A DNA stretch of 64,000 bases from G963677185 sp963677185 (GCA_963677185.1 OY781889.1:682001-746000), one strand, 5' to 3'; numbered from the stretch's first letter, positions 43,866 to 53,788 are shown. Notes: generated by a model from the letters alone, not told the origin. Translations and numbers: made by a program.

Positions 43866-45654
43866 CCGGACCGTTCTATTCAAGTTAACAGCAGGGTACA
43901 CTGTGATTGTTCTTATATCTATGCTGACGGTGGGACTGCTTTTCGTCTCCTATTTCCGTTCTGGAGTTATGGAGAACAGGTTTGCCAATCTTACTGAACG
44001 CGCCCGGCAAATTGGGGTACTGGTTGAAGAGGACAAAATAGACCGCAGCGATCCTGAAAATATCCAAATGGCCGTCAACCTGTTAAACGGACTGGCTGGC
44101 GCCCGGGTAATAATTTGCGATGGCAGCGGAAGCCTGGTGCTGGACGGGGCTGGTTCCGAAAAACCTGAATCCCGTGCCATGGCGCCAGCAGAATTCTCTC
44201 CGCTTATCGAGCGCGTATTGCAAGGTGAAAACCTGGCTGAAGAAATTGAAACCGAGGAAACCCTTCTAGTCGCCGGTGTCCCGGTAAAAAACTCGGATGG
44301 TGCTATAACCGGAGCCGTTCTGCTGCTATCGCCACTTGCCAATATGGGGAATGTCGTTGACCAGGCTTCGATCATGCTTGGAGGGGCCATCATCCTTGCG
44401 CTATTGCTCACCGCACTAATGAGTTTCTTCTATGCCCGGCTATTCACCCAGCCGCTTGAATCCATGCAACAGGCGGCTATGGAAATGGCGCGCGGCAACT
44501 ACGATGTCCGGGTCAAATTAAATGCCGGGGACGAGATGGGCCGACTGGGTGAGGCGCTGGATCTGCTTGCCGCTCGCCTGGGCTATACGATTGACCAGCT
44601 TTTCCAGGAGCAGAGCAAGCTACAGGACCTTTTCTCCAGCATCAGCGAGGGAATCCTGGCTTTTGATCCACAAATGCGCCTGATCAACTCAAACCAGGCT
44701 GCTTGGAACATACTGGGCGGCACAGCAGAAGATGGATGGGACAGCAAGCTTATCAATAAGCTTGCGGCCAACGGCATTCTTCAAGCTTTTCAACTGGTTA
44801 TTACCGGTGGAGAGCGTCAGCAAATAAAAACGGACTGGAATAAGCGGACTATAATATGGGTTCTCTCGCCGATATACAGCCAACGCGGCGAAATAGCCGG
44901 CGGTGTCGCTCTTATCCAGGACATTAGCGAGAGTGAACAGCTGGAACGCATGCGTAAAGAGTTCGTCGCCAATGTTTCCCATGAGCTCCGAACCCCTCTT
45001 ACCGTTATCCGCGGCTCGGCTGAAGCCCTTCAGGACGGTGCAATAAATGATGAAGCAGAGATAAAAAAATATTACGGCCGGATTCTGGGCGAAATCCGTG
45101 GTCTGGAACGGCTGGTCAGCGATCTCCTGGATCTGGCCCAGCTGCAAGCCGGCAAGATAATCCTGCATCCTGAAGAATTGGATATGAATTCTCTGATTGG
45201 CGATGTTGTACAAGCTCTAAACCCATTAGCCGCCCAAAAAAATATCGTATTAATAACGGAGTTGCCAAACGTTTTGCCGCCTGTAATGGGCGATTACGAC
45301 CGCCTGCGCCAGCTGCTGATCATTTTTATCGATAACGCCATACGCCATTCATCACAAAACAGCAGTCTATGGATCGAAGCTGAAGCTGGCGATAGGCTGA
45401 CACTGCGGATAAAGGACAACGGCCCCGGTATTCCCGCAGAGGATTTGCCGCACATATGGGATCGTTTTTATAAAGCGGACAAGTCACGCAAACAATCCGG
45501 CGGCGGAACCGGCCTGGGGTTGTCCATCGCCAGATCCCTGGTTGATCTGCACGGGGGAACGGTCAGGATGGAAAGCGTTCCCGGCCAGGGCACAGTGGCG
45601 GTGATTGAGCTACGGCTCGACCATCAGCTGCCAGAAAAGGAGGAAACGAAATGA
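43858..45654 (+). CDS. Membrane sensor histidine kinase
   Basis: A 598-residue kinase: helix near 10-30, extracytoplasmic sensor region of about 135 residues, second helix near 168-190, HAMP (about 192-245), PAS (about 255-365), HisKA with FVANVSHELRTPLTVIRGS (His near 376) and HATPase with FIDNAIRHS, IKDNGPGIP and GGGTGLGLSIARSLV. This is the WalK/PhoR-type layout. Partner of the regulator just upstream; the signal sensed is not evident. Confidence 0.94.
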   Translation: MSNRTVLFKLTAGYTVIVLISMLTVGLLFVSYFRSGVMENRFANLTERARQIGVLVEEDKIDRSDPENIQMAVNLLNGLAGARVIICDGSGSLVLDGAGSEKPESRAMAPAEFSPLIERVLQGENLAEEIETEETLLVAGVPVKNSDGAITGAVLLLSPLANMGNVVDQASIMLGGAIILALLLTALMSFFYARLFTQPLESMQQAAMEMARGNYDVRVKLNAGDEMGRLGEALDLLAARLGYTIDQLFQEQSKLQDLFSSISEGILAFDPQMRLINSNQAAWNILGGTAEDGWDSKLINKLAANGILQAFQLVITGGERQQIKTDWNKRTIIWVLSPIYSQRGEIAGGVALIQDISESEQLERMRKEFVANVSHELRTPLTVIRGSAEALQDGAINDEAEIKKYYGRILGEIRGLERLVSDLLDLAQLQAGKIILHPEELDMNSLIGDVVQALNPLAAQKNIVLITELPNVLPPVMGDYDRLRQLLIIFIDNAIRHSSQNSSLWIEAEAGDRLTLRIKDNGPGIPAEDLPHIWDRFYKADKSRKQSGGGTGLGLSIARSLVDLHGGTVRMESVPGQGTVAVIELRLDHQLPEKEETK

Positions 45655-46001
45655 GATATGGGTACATGATGGGCAACGGATACGGCGGAATTATTATGAT
45701 GATCATTATCTTGCTGGCGGCAGTGGCCGTGCTCTATCTATTTATTCGCAGCATTGACAGCGGAGGGAAAACGTCAAGCAACCCCCGCCATGAGCTTATT
45801 ATTGATATTCTCAAGCACCGATACGTAACCAACCAGATCAGTGCCGACCAGTATATCGACATGAAAAAAATTATCGAAGCTGAAATTAATGATTCGCCAG
45901 AATTGCTGGGCTTGAAGGAGCAGTTTGCCCGGGGAGAGTTGGATGCTGACAAATACTGGCAAAGCAAAGGGCTGATCAACATCAGCACCAGGGATGTATG
46001 A
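45651..46001 (+). CDS. SHOCT-domain small membrane protein
   Basis: A 116-residue protein with a Gly/Met/Tyr-rich start (MRYGYMMGNGYGG), one membrane helix (about 14-32) and two SHOCT-like helical units: ILKHRYVTNQISADQYIDMK and LKEQFARGELDADKYWQSKG. Its start overlaps the kinase stop by 4 bases, so it belongs to the two-component operon. The Gly/Met-rich bias is shared with the divergent DUF2680 protein. Role unknown; possibly an accessory or output of the sensor. Confidence 0.8.
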   Translation: MRYGYMMGNGYGGIIMMIIILLAAVAVLYLFIRSIDSGGKTSSNPRHELIIDILKHRYVTNQISADQYIDMKKIIEAEINDSPELLGLKEQFARGELDADKYWQSKGLINISTRDV

Positions 46002-46026
46002 GCCTGTCCCTGTATACGTGGAGTGT

Positions 46027-46347
46027 TTAAGCTTTGCTTCCCACAATTTTCTGGTAATTATAGATAAGCTCCATTTTTTGCATCCGCTTCAAGCTTTTAA
46101 TTGCCATTTCGCGTTTTAGTGCCCCAGACATGTCTGCGCATTCCTCCGTATATACCACGGTAAAAGGCCCACGTCCCCGCGTGTATTTAGCCCCGGTTCC
46201 CTGCTGGTGCTTTATCAGCCTTTCCTGGAGATCATAGGTCCAGCCAGTATAAAGAGTGCCATCGCCGCAATGCAAAATGTAAACATAACAGCGCCTGCTG
46301 CCAGCACTGAACATGTCTGAATCCCCGGCATCATTTCCTGTGTGCAT
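46027..46347 (-). CDS. GIY-YIG nuclease superfamily protein (UPF0213, YazA-like)
   Basis: A 106-residue protein with one GIY-YIG domain: CYVYILHCGDGTLYTGWTYD, LIKHQQGTGAKYTRGRGP and the Glu-containing VVYTEECADMSGALKREMAIK. This is the YhbQ/YazA family of small putative structure-specific nucleases. In Bacillus, yazA lies between yabB and yabC; here it has moved away from trmN6-rsmI. An alternative start is the ATG eleven codons later. Confidence 0.88.
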   Translation of the reverse strand: MHTGNDAGDSDMFSAGSRRCYVYILHCGDGTLYTGWTYDLQERLIKHQQGTGAKYTRGRGPFTVVYTEECADMSGALKREMAIKSLKRMQKMELIYNYQKIVGSKA

Positions 46348-46520
46348 ATGTCACCATCCCTGAATCTTTTCATCATTATATCAGCTGATGGTTGATAGCA
46401 CTCGCTCAACTTGGTAGGATAAAGACTAGAACCGGTACATCAAAAAATTTCCGTGGATTCCATGCAGCATCACCGAATTATCGGCCGGATAGCAGTCAAG
46501 CCGCGGACAAGGAGCACAGC

Positions 46521-47366
46521 ATGAAAGCGTGTTTAATCTGCAATCCCGCTTCAGGAAGCTACCATCAGGAGGCAGTCGATGGCCTTTTGCTTAATCTTTC
46601 CAGTAACGGCGTCCCTTGCACAGTTGTTAACACCTCACAGGCTGGTGACGGCAAGCGGTTGGCCGAACAAAACTGCGGCGATTACGATATAGTAATTGCC
46701 TGCGGTGGCGATGGCACTATTAACGAAGTCATAAACGGGCTTCCCAGGGGAGCTGTTCTGGGGATCATACCCATGGGCAGCGCCAATGTCCTGGCCCATG
46801 AGCTTGGAACCATAAGTATTGAGCAAGCCTGTGCAGCCATTGTAAGGGGCCAAACCAGGCCGATGTCGCTGGGGCTGCTGGATGTAAACGGCGAGAAAAC
46901 GCGTTTTTCCCTCATGGCCGGTTTCGGCGCCGACGGCCTGGCCGTGGAAAATCTGCAGCTTGCGGAAAAAAAGGAAATGGGGATATGGGCATACATCGTT
47001 TCCGCTCTGCGCCAGTTATGGAACTGGGAATCTTCCCTGGCTGAAGCGCAGACCGAATCAAGCAAGGCGACATTCCATACTATGATGGTTTGTAATGCCT
47101 CGCATTACGGAGGGCATTTCACTATAGCGCACAACACCAGTATTTACATACCCCATTTTGAAGTTGTTTATACTAAAAAAGGTTCCCGCCTTGAATTCCT
47201 GGGCATGTGTATGAGACTCATCATGAGCTGGAGACAAAAATGTTATTTCATTACCAATCAAATTGAAATAACTGGCCGGAAAGCCATCCAGGCAGATGGT
47301 GAATTCATTGGTTACTCACCGGCGCGGGTCCAATTGCTGCCGGATTTCCTGCAGATAATCTGCTAG
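46521..47366 (+). CDS. Diacylglycerol kinase family lipid kinase
   Basis: A 281-residue protein of the DagK/YegS/LCB5 family: ACLICNPASGS at the N-terminus, the ATP-binding IACGGDGTINEVINGL near 55 and GIIPMGSANVLAHELG near 80, and C-terminal QADGEFIG. It phosphorylates a lipid such as diacylglycerol or undecaprenol; which one is unclear. The ATG at 46521 follows AAGGAGC. Its stop lies 13 bases from the stop of the convergent PAS kinase gene. Confidence 0.88.
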   Translation: MKACLICNPASGSYHQEAVDGLLLNLSSNGVPCTVVNTSQAGDGKRLAEQNCGDYDIVIACGGDGTINEVINGLPRGAVLGIIPMGSANVLAHELGTISIEQACAAIVRGQTRPMSLGLLDVNGEKTRFSLMAGFGADGLAVENLQLAEKKEMGIWAYIVSALRQLWNWESSLAEAQTESSKATFHTMMVCNASHYGGHFTIAHNTSIYIPHFEVVYTKKGSRLEFLGMCMRLIMSWRQKCYFITNQIEITGRKAIQADGEFIGYSPARVQLLPDFLQIIC

Positions 47367-47379
47367 CGGCAGCAAAGGT

Positions 47380-50300
47380 TCACCAGTTTTGGTATTCCGC
47401 ATTCCCCAATCGTTCAGCCTGACTGTCTAAAGGAAGGCGAATCGTGAACACCGCTCCCTCTCCCGGGGCTGATTCCACAAAAATCTGGCCTTTATGATTA
47501 TTGGTAACAATGAAATAAGATACTGCCAATCCCAGGCCGGTCCCGGCTCCGGTGGGCTTCGTAGTATAGAACGGTTCAAATACCCGCCTGCGAACATTTT
47601 CCGGCATTCCCGGACCGTTATCCGCCACTTCAATCACTGCCCAATCACCATCCTGCATAGTATGCATACTTATCTTTGGCTTTCGATCCCTGGCGTTCAT
47701 TTCCTGGGCGGCATTTTTCAGCAAGTTCAATATAACCTGCTCGATTTCCACCGGAGAACACATCACATCGGGAAGATTTTGATCATAATCGCGCACAATC
47801 TCAATATGACGGAAATCATAGTTCTTGTTCAGATCGTAATCGCTACCAGCTAATTCTATGGTGCGCTCCAATAATGTTGAAAGGCTGGCATACTCTTTTT
47901 TCAAGCTGCTGCCGCGGCTAAACTGCAGCATATTGCTGACGATATTCGAAGCACGCATACCGCTGCTGCGGATGCCCTCAATAAACGTGATTATCTGACG
48001 CTGTTCAGCATAGCCACGAATCGACTCAATGCTGGTTCCGTTTGCTTCTGCAATTTGCCGGTTCTGCAAATTATCGGTTTCCAGGCGGCGCAAAACATTC
48101 TGAGCGCCCTGCAATATGCCTCCCAGCGGGTTGTTGATCTCATGAGCCATGCCCGCCGCCATGCCGCCCACGGACATCATCTTCTCGGTCTGTATCATCA
48201 TTTCTTCAAGGCGAACCTTTTCGGTAATGTCATCCATGCGAATGACGGCGCCGCTGATTCCATTACTGGACAGGGGATAGATAACCGCCTCCATAAAGCG
48301 CTGTTCACCGTTTTCTGTATCGGCCATGCGGTCTTCTCGCTGAATGCACTTTTCTTCCAAAGCCAGGTCAATCTGTTTCTGTATCAGCCGGGCAGCGGGC
48401 AGTACATCTTCAATATCACGACCCAGCACTTCAAATTCATTTAAGCCGGTACGAATCCGGGCTTCCTGGTTCCACTGTGTTATCTTTCTCTGTCCGTCTA
48501 TTCCGACCAATATGCTGGGCATGGAATCAAATATGTTCTCCAGGAGATATCGTAACCGGTCTCGTTCGATTTCTGCTTCGCGCCTGGGACTGGTGTCTTC
48601 AACTATCGCAATCCCACCGGTCAGGCTGCCATCCGAAGCAAAAAGCGGAGCTGTATGCATAAATATCCACTTTTCGGCATCACTGGTGGTTGCCCGGTAT
48701 AATCCTTCATAAAACCCTTCCTGTCCTCGCAGGGCTTTATTAAGGGCCGTGAGCACGACTTGTTCCTTGAGCTTGTGCATATCCAACCCGATAATTCGCG
48801 AGCGGCTGGATTCCAATATATCTGTGAAGCGGTCATTGCAGTCAGTTACGATCATATTCAGATCGAAATTAACCACCCCGGCCGGTGTATACATAAATAG
48901 AGACCGATACTTCTCTTCGCTTAGCTTCAAGGCATCCTCAACGGACTTGCGCCTGGTTATATCCCGGGATATGCAGGAGACCGAAACCACCCGACCTTCA
49001 ATATCCCGGATCGGATCGATGGCAGTTACAAACCAGAGCAAACTGCCATCTGCGGATTTTACCGTTACTTCAATTTCCTGGGCCTGGCCGCTATCAAAAA
49101 CCTCTTGAATAGCCATAAAGCGTTGAGCGCTTTCCTCTTCATTGAACAAAAACCGCATATTCCTGCCTATGATGTCTTCTGGTTCCTTGCCAAAAGGCCT
49201 TGCAAAAGCCTCGTTGACATATAAATAACTTCCGTCGCGGTCCAATGCAAATATGGGATCACTGGAATAGCGTAAAAGGCTGCGGTATTTTTCCTCGCTT
49301 TCCCTCAGAGCTATCATAAACACTTCATGTTGGGCTTCGGCATTTTTTCGGGCCGTGATGTTCTTTATTAGAACAAATACATGCGGTTCACCCTGGAATG
49401 CAACCGATGCCGGCGACAATAATACATCAATAATCGTTTTCCCATCTTTGTGTATTAGTTGGGATTCATAAGGCTCATCACCGATTTCCCCTTTTAACCG
49501 TTTCCTGTAGTTTTGAGTGATCCGACTCTTGCCTATGGGTGTATCGGCTCCAATGGCTCCGATATCCACCATTCCCAGCAGATCTTCCTCTGTATATCCC
49601 AGCATATCGCAGATTGCCGGATTTAAATATACATAACGATTGTTCCGTATGATAACAAATCCATCCAAAGCATTTTCGGCAAATAAACGAAATTTCTCTT
49701 CTGAATCCTTTAACGCTTGCTCAATTGCTTTGCGTTCGGTGATGTCAATAACCGCCGTTAGTACATGCGGTTTGCCGTTAATTTCCACAATATCGGCGTT
49801 AAGAATTGTTTTCTTAACGTTTCCGCCCTTTACCCTAAACGTTATTTCCATATCGCGCACTCTATTGTTTTGTTTAATGCTCGTCAATAGTTCTTGCTGC
49901 TCGTTTCGCGGTATGAATTCCAATTCCGCCCAGCTTCGGCCGATAATTTCTTCACGGCTGTAACCACAGAACGCCACAGCGGCATCATTGACCTCCACAT
50001 AGGGACCTACTCCGGCTTCCCCCAGGGTCATAGGAGTCGGTGCAGAGTGGAATGCCAGACGAAATTTTTCTTCGGCTATTTTGCGATCGGTAACATCATG
50101 CATTGAGGCAATGCTGATGTCTGTTCCTGGTATCATGGCGACTCGAAGCACGATATGCTTGAGCTGGCCGCCCTTGGTCTGCATGCGAAATTCATAATCA
50201 TTGGGAGCGGACTGGTTTTCAGCGCGCCGTGCCCGGTGATATCGCAACATCATTTCCAGGTCGTCCTCGACCACAAAAACGGTCCAGCTAATTTTATTCT

Positions 50301-50541
50301 GCACATCCTCCTGGCTGTATCCGGAAAGCTTGTACCATTCCGTATTAGCCAGTAATATCGTGGTATCTGAAGCAATCAGGATTGAAGCGCTGCCGGTGTT
50401 TTCAAATATCGCCCGGTACATAGCCTCGTTTCGGCCCAGGTCCTCCTGGTTTTGATCAAAGCTATTACTGCCGGCTGACCCGCTATCGCCTACCCTGGTT
50501 TCGTTAGTTTTTCCTAATAACCTGCTTAGAAAAGCGAGCAT
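47380..50541 (-). CDS. Soluble multi-PAS histidine kinase
   Basis: A 1053-residue kinase without membrane segments. About six PAS/PAC units in tandem (roughly 35-155, 158-280, 282-400, 405-535, 537-655, 658-780), each closing in a D(I/V)T.RK.AE-type linker. Then comes HisKA with MAAGMAHEINNPLGGILQG (His near 797) and HATPase with LNLLKNAAQEMN, VADNGPGMP and GAGTGLGLAVS. The ATG at 50541 follows AAAGGTGG. No response regulator gene is adjacent, so the output is unknown. It lies downstream of the thiolase gene but separated by a terminator. Confidence 0.92.
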   Translation of the reverse strand: MLAFLSRLLGKTNETRVGDSGSAGSNSFDQNQEDLGRNEAMYRAIFENTGSASILIASDTTILLANTEWYKLSGYSQEDVQNKISWTVFVVEDDLEMMLRYHRARRAENQSAPNDYEFRMQTKGGQLKHIVLRVAMIPGTDISIASMHDVTDRKIAEEKFRLAFHSAPTPMTLGEAGVGPYVEVNDAAVAFCGYSREEIIGRSWAELEFIPRNEQQELLTSIKQNNRVRDMEITFRVKGGNVKKTILNADIVEINGKPHVLTAVIDITERKAIEQALKDSEEKFRLFAENALDGFVIIRNNRYVYLNPAICDMLGYTEEDLLGMVDIGAIGADTPIGKSRITQNYRKRLKGEIGDEPYESQLIHKDGKTIIDVLLSPASVAFQGEPHVFVLIKNITARKNAEAQHEVFMIALRESEEKYRSLLRYSSDPIFALDRDGSYLYVNEAFARPFGKEPEDIIGRNMRFLFNEEESAQRFMAIQEVFDSGQAQEIEVTVKSADGSLLWFVTAIDPIRDIEGRVVSVSCISRDITRRKSVEDALKLSEEKYRSLFMYTPAGVVNFDLNMIVTDCNDRFTDILESSRSRIIGLDMHKLKEQVVLTALNKALRGQEGFYEGLYRATTSDAEKWIFMHTAPLFASDGSLTGGIAIVEDTSPRREAEIERDRLRYLLENIFDSMPSILVGIDGQRKITQWNQEARIRTGLNEFEVLGRDIEDVLPAARLIQKQIDLALEEKCIQREDRMADTENGEQRFMEAVIYPLSSNGISGAVIRMDDITEKVRLEEMMIQTEKMMSVGGMAAGMAHEINNPLGGILQGAQNVLRRLETDNLQNRQIAEANGTSIESIRGYAEQRQIITFIEGIRSSGMRASNIVSNMLQFSRGSSLKKEYASLSTLLERTIELAGSDYDLNKNYDFRHIEIVRDYDQNLPDVMCSPVEIEQVILNLLKNAAQEMNARDRKPKISMHTMQDGDWAVIEVADNGPGMPENVRRRVFEPFYTTKPTGAGTGLGLAVSYFIVTNNHKGQIFVESAPGEGAVFTIRLPLDSQAERLGNAEYQNW

Positions 50542-50934
50542 ATTACCACCTTTTCGCATCTGCTAGCGCTGACTGTAATCAATTATGCGTTGTATGCCAT
50601 CAATGTGCGGTTTGTTGAACGGATCAATGTTTTAACTTTAAAAGACAGAACTACCAAACGCCATATTGTTATTTTTGTCGCATCGGCATGTTTTTTGTTG
50701 AAATAACGTTAATTGAGTTGTCGCTGAATTCATTATAATCATTATTTTAAGATAATTTCAATTAACTGTTTCGAATAAAACTGTTACCAATCGGCGAACA
50801 TGCCGTTTCGTCATTGCATTTTTATGGCCTGCCCAGCAATATCCGCGGATCTGCCAAATAAAAAGCTGTTTATCCTGCCCGTCAGGGCAGAATAAACAGC
50901 TTGGATAATCTAGAAATATAGACTTCAGCTGGAA
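50542..50934. other. Intergenic gap, no gene seen
   Basis: This 393-base AT-rich region lies between the thiolase and the PAS kinase. It holds the thiolase terminator (50865-50900) and probably the kinase promoter; no coding frame or RNA fold stands out otherwise. Confidence 0.5.
50865..50900 (-). terminator. Terminator after thiolase
   Basis: GCTGTTTAT.CTGCCC and GGGCAG.ATAAACAGC form a 16-position stem with a GTCA loop, followed on the minus strand by TTTTTATTTGG. A very strong intrinsic terminator. Confidence 0.9.
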
Positions 50935-52164
50935 CTAGATGTCTCTGGTCCAGATGGAAGCCATAGCAGGTCCGCCACCTACGCACAGTGAAGCGCCGCC
51001 AACGGTCTTGCCAGTTCTTTCCAGTTCATAGTACAGGCTAACGATAATGCGAAGAGCAGTAGCGCCTACCGGATGACCCAGGCCGATGCCGGAGCCGTTG
51101 GTGTTGATATTGCCGTCTTCGGTCAGCGAACCGGAGTTCATTACAATGCCGAAATCGTCTTTAATCATTCTCTTAACACCAATAACCTGAGCAGCAAAGG
51201 CTTCGTTGATTTCCCAGTAGTCTACATTGTCATAGCTTAAGCCAGCCATTTTCAGAGCCTTCGGAATAGCAACAGCCGGTCCCAGACCCATAACTCTAGC
51301 TTCAACGCCTTCACTGCAAACGCTGAGAAGCTTCATTAAAGGCTTGATGCCCAGTTCGTCAGCTTTTTTCTTGGTCATAAGAACAGCAGCAGCGGAACAG
51401 TCATTCAGACCGGAAGCGTTAGCAGCAGTTACCACGCCGCCTTTTTTGAATGCAGGAGCTAATTTGGCCATTTTTTCTGCGGAAGCGCCGCGGATCGGAT
51501 GTTCGTCCTTGTCAAACATTACAGAGCCCTTTTTGGACTTAAGTTCTACGGGTACGATTTCTCTATCGAAGCGGCCTTCATCAACACCTCTGACAGCGCG
51601 GGTATGGCTGATGAGAGCCAGTTCATCGCATTCTTCGCGGGTGATGCCATATTGTTCGGCGATATTTTCAGCAGTGGTTCCCATATGTCCGCCAGCCAGC
51701 GTACATACAAGACCATCAGCCAGCATGGAATCGAGCATTTTGGTGTCAGCCATTCTGGCGCCCCATCTCATAGCAGGAACGATGTAAGGAATATTGCTCA
51801 TGCTTTCAGTCCCAGTTACCAGAGCGATGTCGGTGTCGCCAATCATGAGCTTCATGGCAGCGATGTCAAGAGCACGCATGCCGGAAGCGCAGTTCTGGTT
51901 GACCATGGTAGCACCGGATTCTTTGCTCATGCCAATCTGCTGGGATACAATGCGCGGAGGCAGGGAGCCGTTTCCATGATGCAGGCACATGCCGGAAACG
52001 ATTTCATTAACCTGTGCGGCTTCGATGCCAGCGCGTCTGATTGCTTCTGCACCAGCAATTTTCGTGAGATCATTGGCTTTCAGACCCTTTAAGCTGCCAC
52101 CATAGGCGCCGATTGGTGTTCTGCAAGCGCTAACCATTACGACTTCATTGAATTCTCTAGCCAT
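50935..52164 (-). CDS. Acetyl-CoA C-acyltransferase (thiolase)
   Basis: A 409-residue type II thiolase that interconverts acetoacetyl-CoA and two acetyl-CoA, or longer 3-ketoacyl-CoA. The nucleophile Cys is in NQNCASGMRAL near 91, the catalytic His in GIGLGHPVGATALRI near 360, and the second Cys in ASLCVGGGPAM near 395. AGGAGGGG precedes the ATG. Monocistronic with its own strong terminator. In a syntrophic fatty-acid oxidiser it would perform the last beta-oxidation step; in other Clostridia the reverse. Direction cannot be read here. Confidence 0.95.
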   Translation of the reverse strand: MAREFNEVVMVSACRTPIGAYGGSLKGLKANDLTKIAGAEAIRRAGIEAAQVNEIVSGMCLHHGNGSLPPRIVSQQIGMSKESGATMVNQNCASGMRALDIAAMKLMIGDTDIALVTGTESMSNIPYIVPAMRWGARMADTKMLDSMLADGLVCTLAGGHMGTTAENIAEQYGITREECDELALISHTRAVRGVDEGRFDREIVPVELKSKKGSVMFDKDEHPIRGASAEKMAKLAPAFKKGGVVTAANASGLNDCSAAAVLMTKKKADELGIKPLMKLLSVCSEGVEARVMGLGPAVAIPKALKMAGLSYDNVDYWEINEAFAAQVIGVKRMIKDDFGIVMNSGSLTEDGNINTNGSGIGLGHPVGATALRIIVSLYYELERTGKTVGGASLCVGGGPAMASIWTRDI

Positions 52165-52547
52165 TTAAAAAACCCCTCCTAATTCTATAATATATATATA
52201 GTCGTTTAATGGAATTGTATCCGATATTTCCTGCTATTCGTGGATATTTGTGCGGTTGAATACGTCCAATTTGCAACATATTTCGACTGCGCCACATTGT
52301 TCACAAACATTGGCGCGCTTACATCTCCGTATATACCGCATTTATAGCAATCGCTCCGAGCATGATAATGCGACACTCTATCTTCCAGGTCATTAATTTT
52401 TGTAATATTCAGGTAATTTCGTTTTTATTATTATGCGCTATTTTATAATTTACGGGATCAAAATGCCTCACTTTTGTTGCCATGCTAAGCGCCAACTAAT
52501 TTTCCACTTTAATGATAGATGTTTATTGGAACTGCTTTTCCGGGCTG
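52165..52547. other. Intergenic gap, no gene seen
   Basis: This 383-base AT-rich region is upstream of the thiolase. A TA-rich stretch (TATATATATATTATAG on the minus strand) just before the thiolase site may include its -10 region. No RNA gene or coding frame is convincing. Confidence 0.4.
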
Positions 52548-52724
52548 TTATTTAGGTTCCCAGTAGCAGCGCTTGGGCGAACTAATTTTTTCATCCGTTT
52601 TTAACTGCTTCATCGCCTTATCAACTTCTTTCTTATCCAGGCCGGTCATTTCCACAATTTTACCGGCATTGACAGGGACACCTGCCTTTTTCATAGCATC
52701 CAATACTTTTTTTACAGTTTCCAT
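52548..52724 (-). CDS. Small putative winged-helix protein
   Basis: A 58-residue protein, METVKKVLDAMKKAG at the start, then VPVNAGKIVEMTGLDKKEV and a strand-turn end KISSPKRCYWEPK. The helix-turn-helix-like middle (KIVEMTGLDKKEVDKAMKQL) followed by a basic, aromatic wing resembles minimal wHTH proteins. TTGGAGG lies nine bases upstream of the ATG. It stands alone between two AT-rich gaps. Could be a DNA-binding regulator; no target known. Confidence 0.7.
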   Translation of the reverse strand: METVKKVLDAMKKAGVPVNAGKIVEMTGLDKKEVDKAMKQLKTDEKISSPKRCYWEPK

Positions 52725-53048
52725 AATTTTTAACCTCCAATGGTTTCATATTGCTGATATCATTCGTATTTCAGGGTGCATTTATTATATCAATAATTAC
52801 TTTCAGATAATCAAAAAGGGGGACAATGTGGAGGAATAAAATATCTAACCTTTTAACGGGAACTGGTTATGGCTGCAAAAGACCATACTCTAATCACGTA
52901 TTCCGGTCATATTAAGTGGTAGACGGCTGTGCCATCGGCTCGCTTTTTCTCATCCGCTTCAAATTTCTTCTTAACGTCACATTATATTGCTTCAATATGC
53001 TTTTATGTTAATATTTATTTATAAATTTGAATGCAGGGAGGTATCCAA
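52725..53048. other. Divergent intergenic gap, no gene seen
   Basis: This 324-base AT-rich region lies between the winged-helix gene (minus) and the CBS gene (plus) and presumably holds both promoters. Only very short frames are present. Confidence 0.4.
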
Positions 53049-53768
53049 ATGAAAACCAGCGAAACGGTCTTTTCCCGGGATTCCTTGAAGGCCTTTATTG
53101 TTCTTATGTTCAGCTACTTGGTAATGCTGGTGGTTATGGTGGCATTGCATGACCACCAGCTTCTGGATATTGAGGCCAGGGTCAACAGCGTCGAAACATT
53201 TATTTTTAGTATTCCCATGATTGCCCTCTATTTAATGCTGGTATTGGCAGCATCAGCCGGTTTTGCCAGCGCCAATAACATGCTGGGTCAGCTGCCTTTT
53301 AAACAACTTTTCAAAGCGGAACTGGAGAACAGAAAACTGAGTGAAGCACATATACAGGCTGGAATACGCTCTGGAGTGCAGCTGAAAATGGATGATAAGT
53401 ACCTCTTTGCTCTAAAAAACATATTAAGCTCGCGCATTCCAATAGTTGCAGTCATCGACGGCCAGGGGAACGCCAGTAATGTTCTGACTGCCAGCGATTT
53501 GCTGGAAGAATTGCAGTTCCTGCTGGATCAAAAAGATGACAGCGAAAAACTCAAGCTTCTTAATGCGCTTTCAGAAAAAACCATTGAAGAAATGAAACCA
53601 GTTGCAGCTATAGGTGTTAAACGAGATGACCACCTTGGAACTGCGCTTGATTTAATGGTGAGCCGCCAAATTACCAAGCTGGTGGTTACTGATAATAATA
53701 AATTCGCTGGAACTATTGACGCACTTGATGTGTTAGCCGCTGTCATAAGCCAGAATGGCCATGAATGA
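53049..53768 (+). CDS. Membrane protein with CBS-type domain
   Basis: A 239-residue protein with two membrane helices (about 16-36 and 52-75, the second with PMIALYLMLVLAASAGF), then a cytosolic region with a pair of CBS-like motifs: VIDGQGNASNVLTASDLLEEL and KLVVTDNNKFAGTIDALDVLAAV. CBS pairs bind adenosine nucleotides and would sense energy charge here. GGGAGG lies six bases before the ATG. No partner gene is obvious; it ends 20 bases from the convergent nitrilase-like gene. Confidence 0.72.
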   Translation: MKTSETVFSRDSLKAFIVLMFSYLVMLVVMVALHDHQLLDIEARVNSVETFIFSIPMIALYLMLVLAASAGFASANNMLGQLPFKQLFKAELENRKLSEAHIQAGIRSGVQLKMDDKYLFALKNILSSRIPIVAVIDGQGNASNVLTASDLLEELQFLLDQKDDSEKLKLLNALSEKTIEEMKPVAAIGVKRDDHLGTALDLMVSRQITKLVVTDNNKFAGTIDALDVLAAVISQNGHE

Positions 53769-53788
53769 AGCCGGCAACCAACCATAGT

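Noticed and set aside
52573..52839. 88-codon plus-strand frame
   Set aside because: It is the antisense shadow of the 58-residue gene, which has the better site and protein character.
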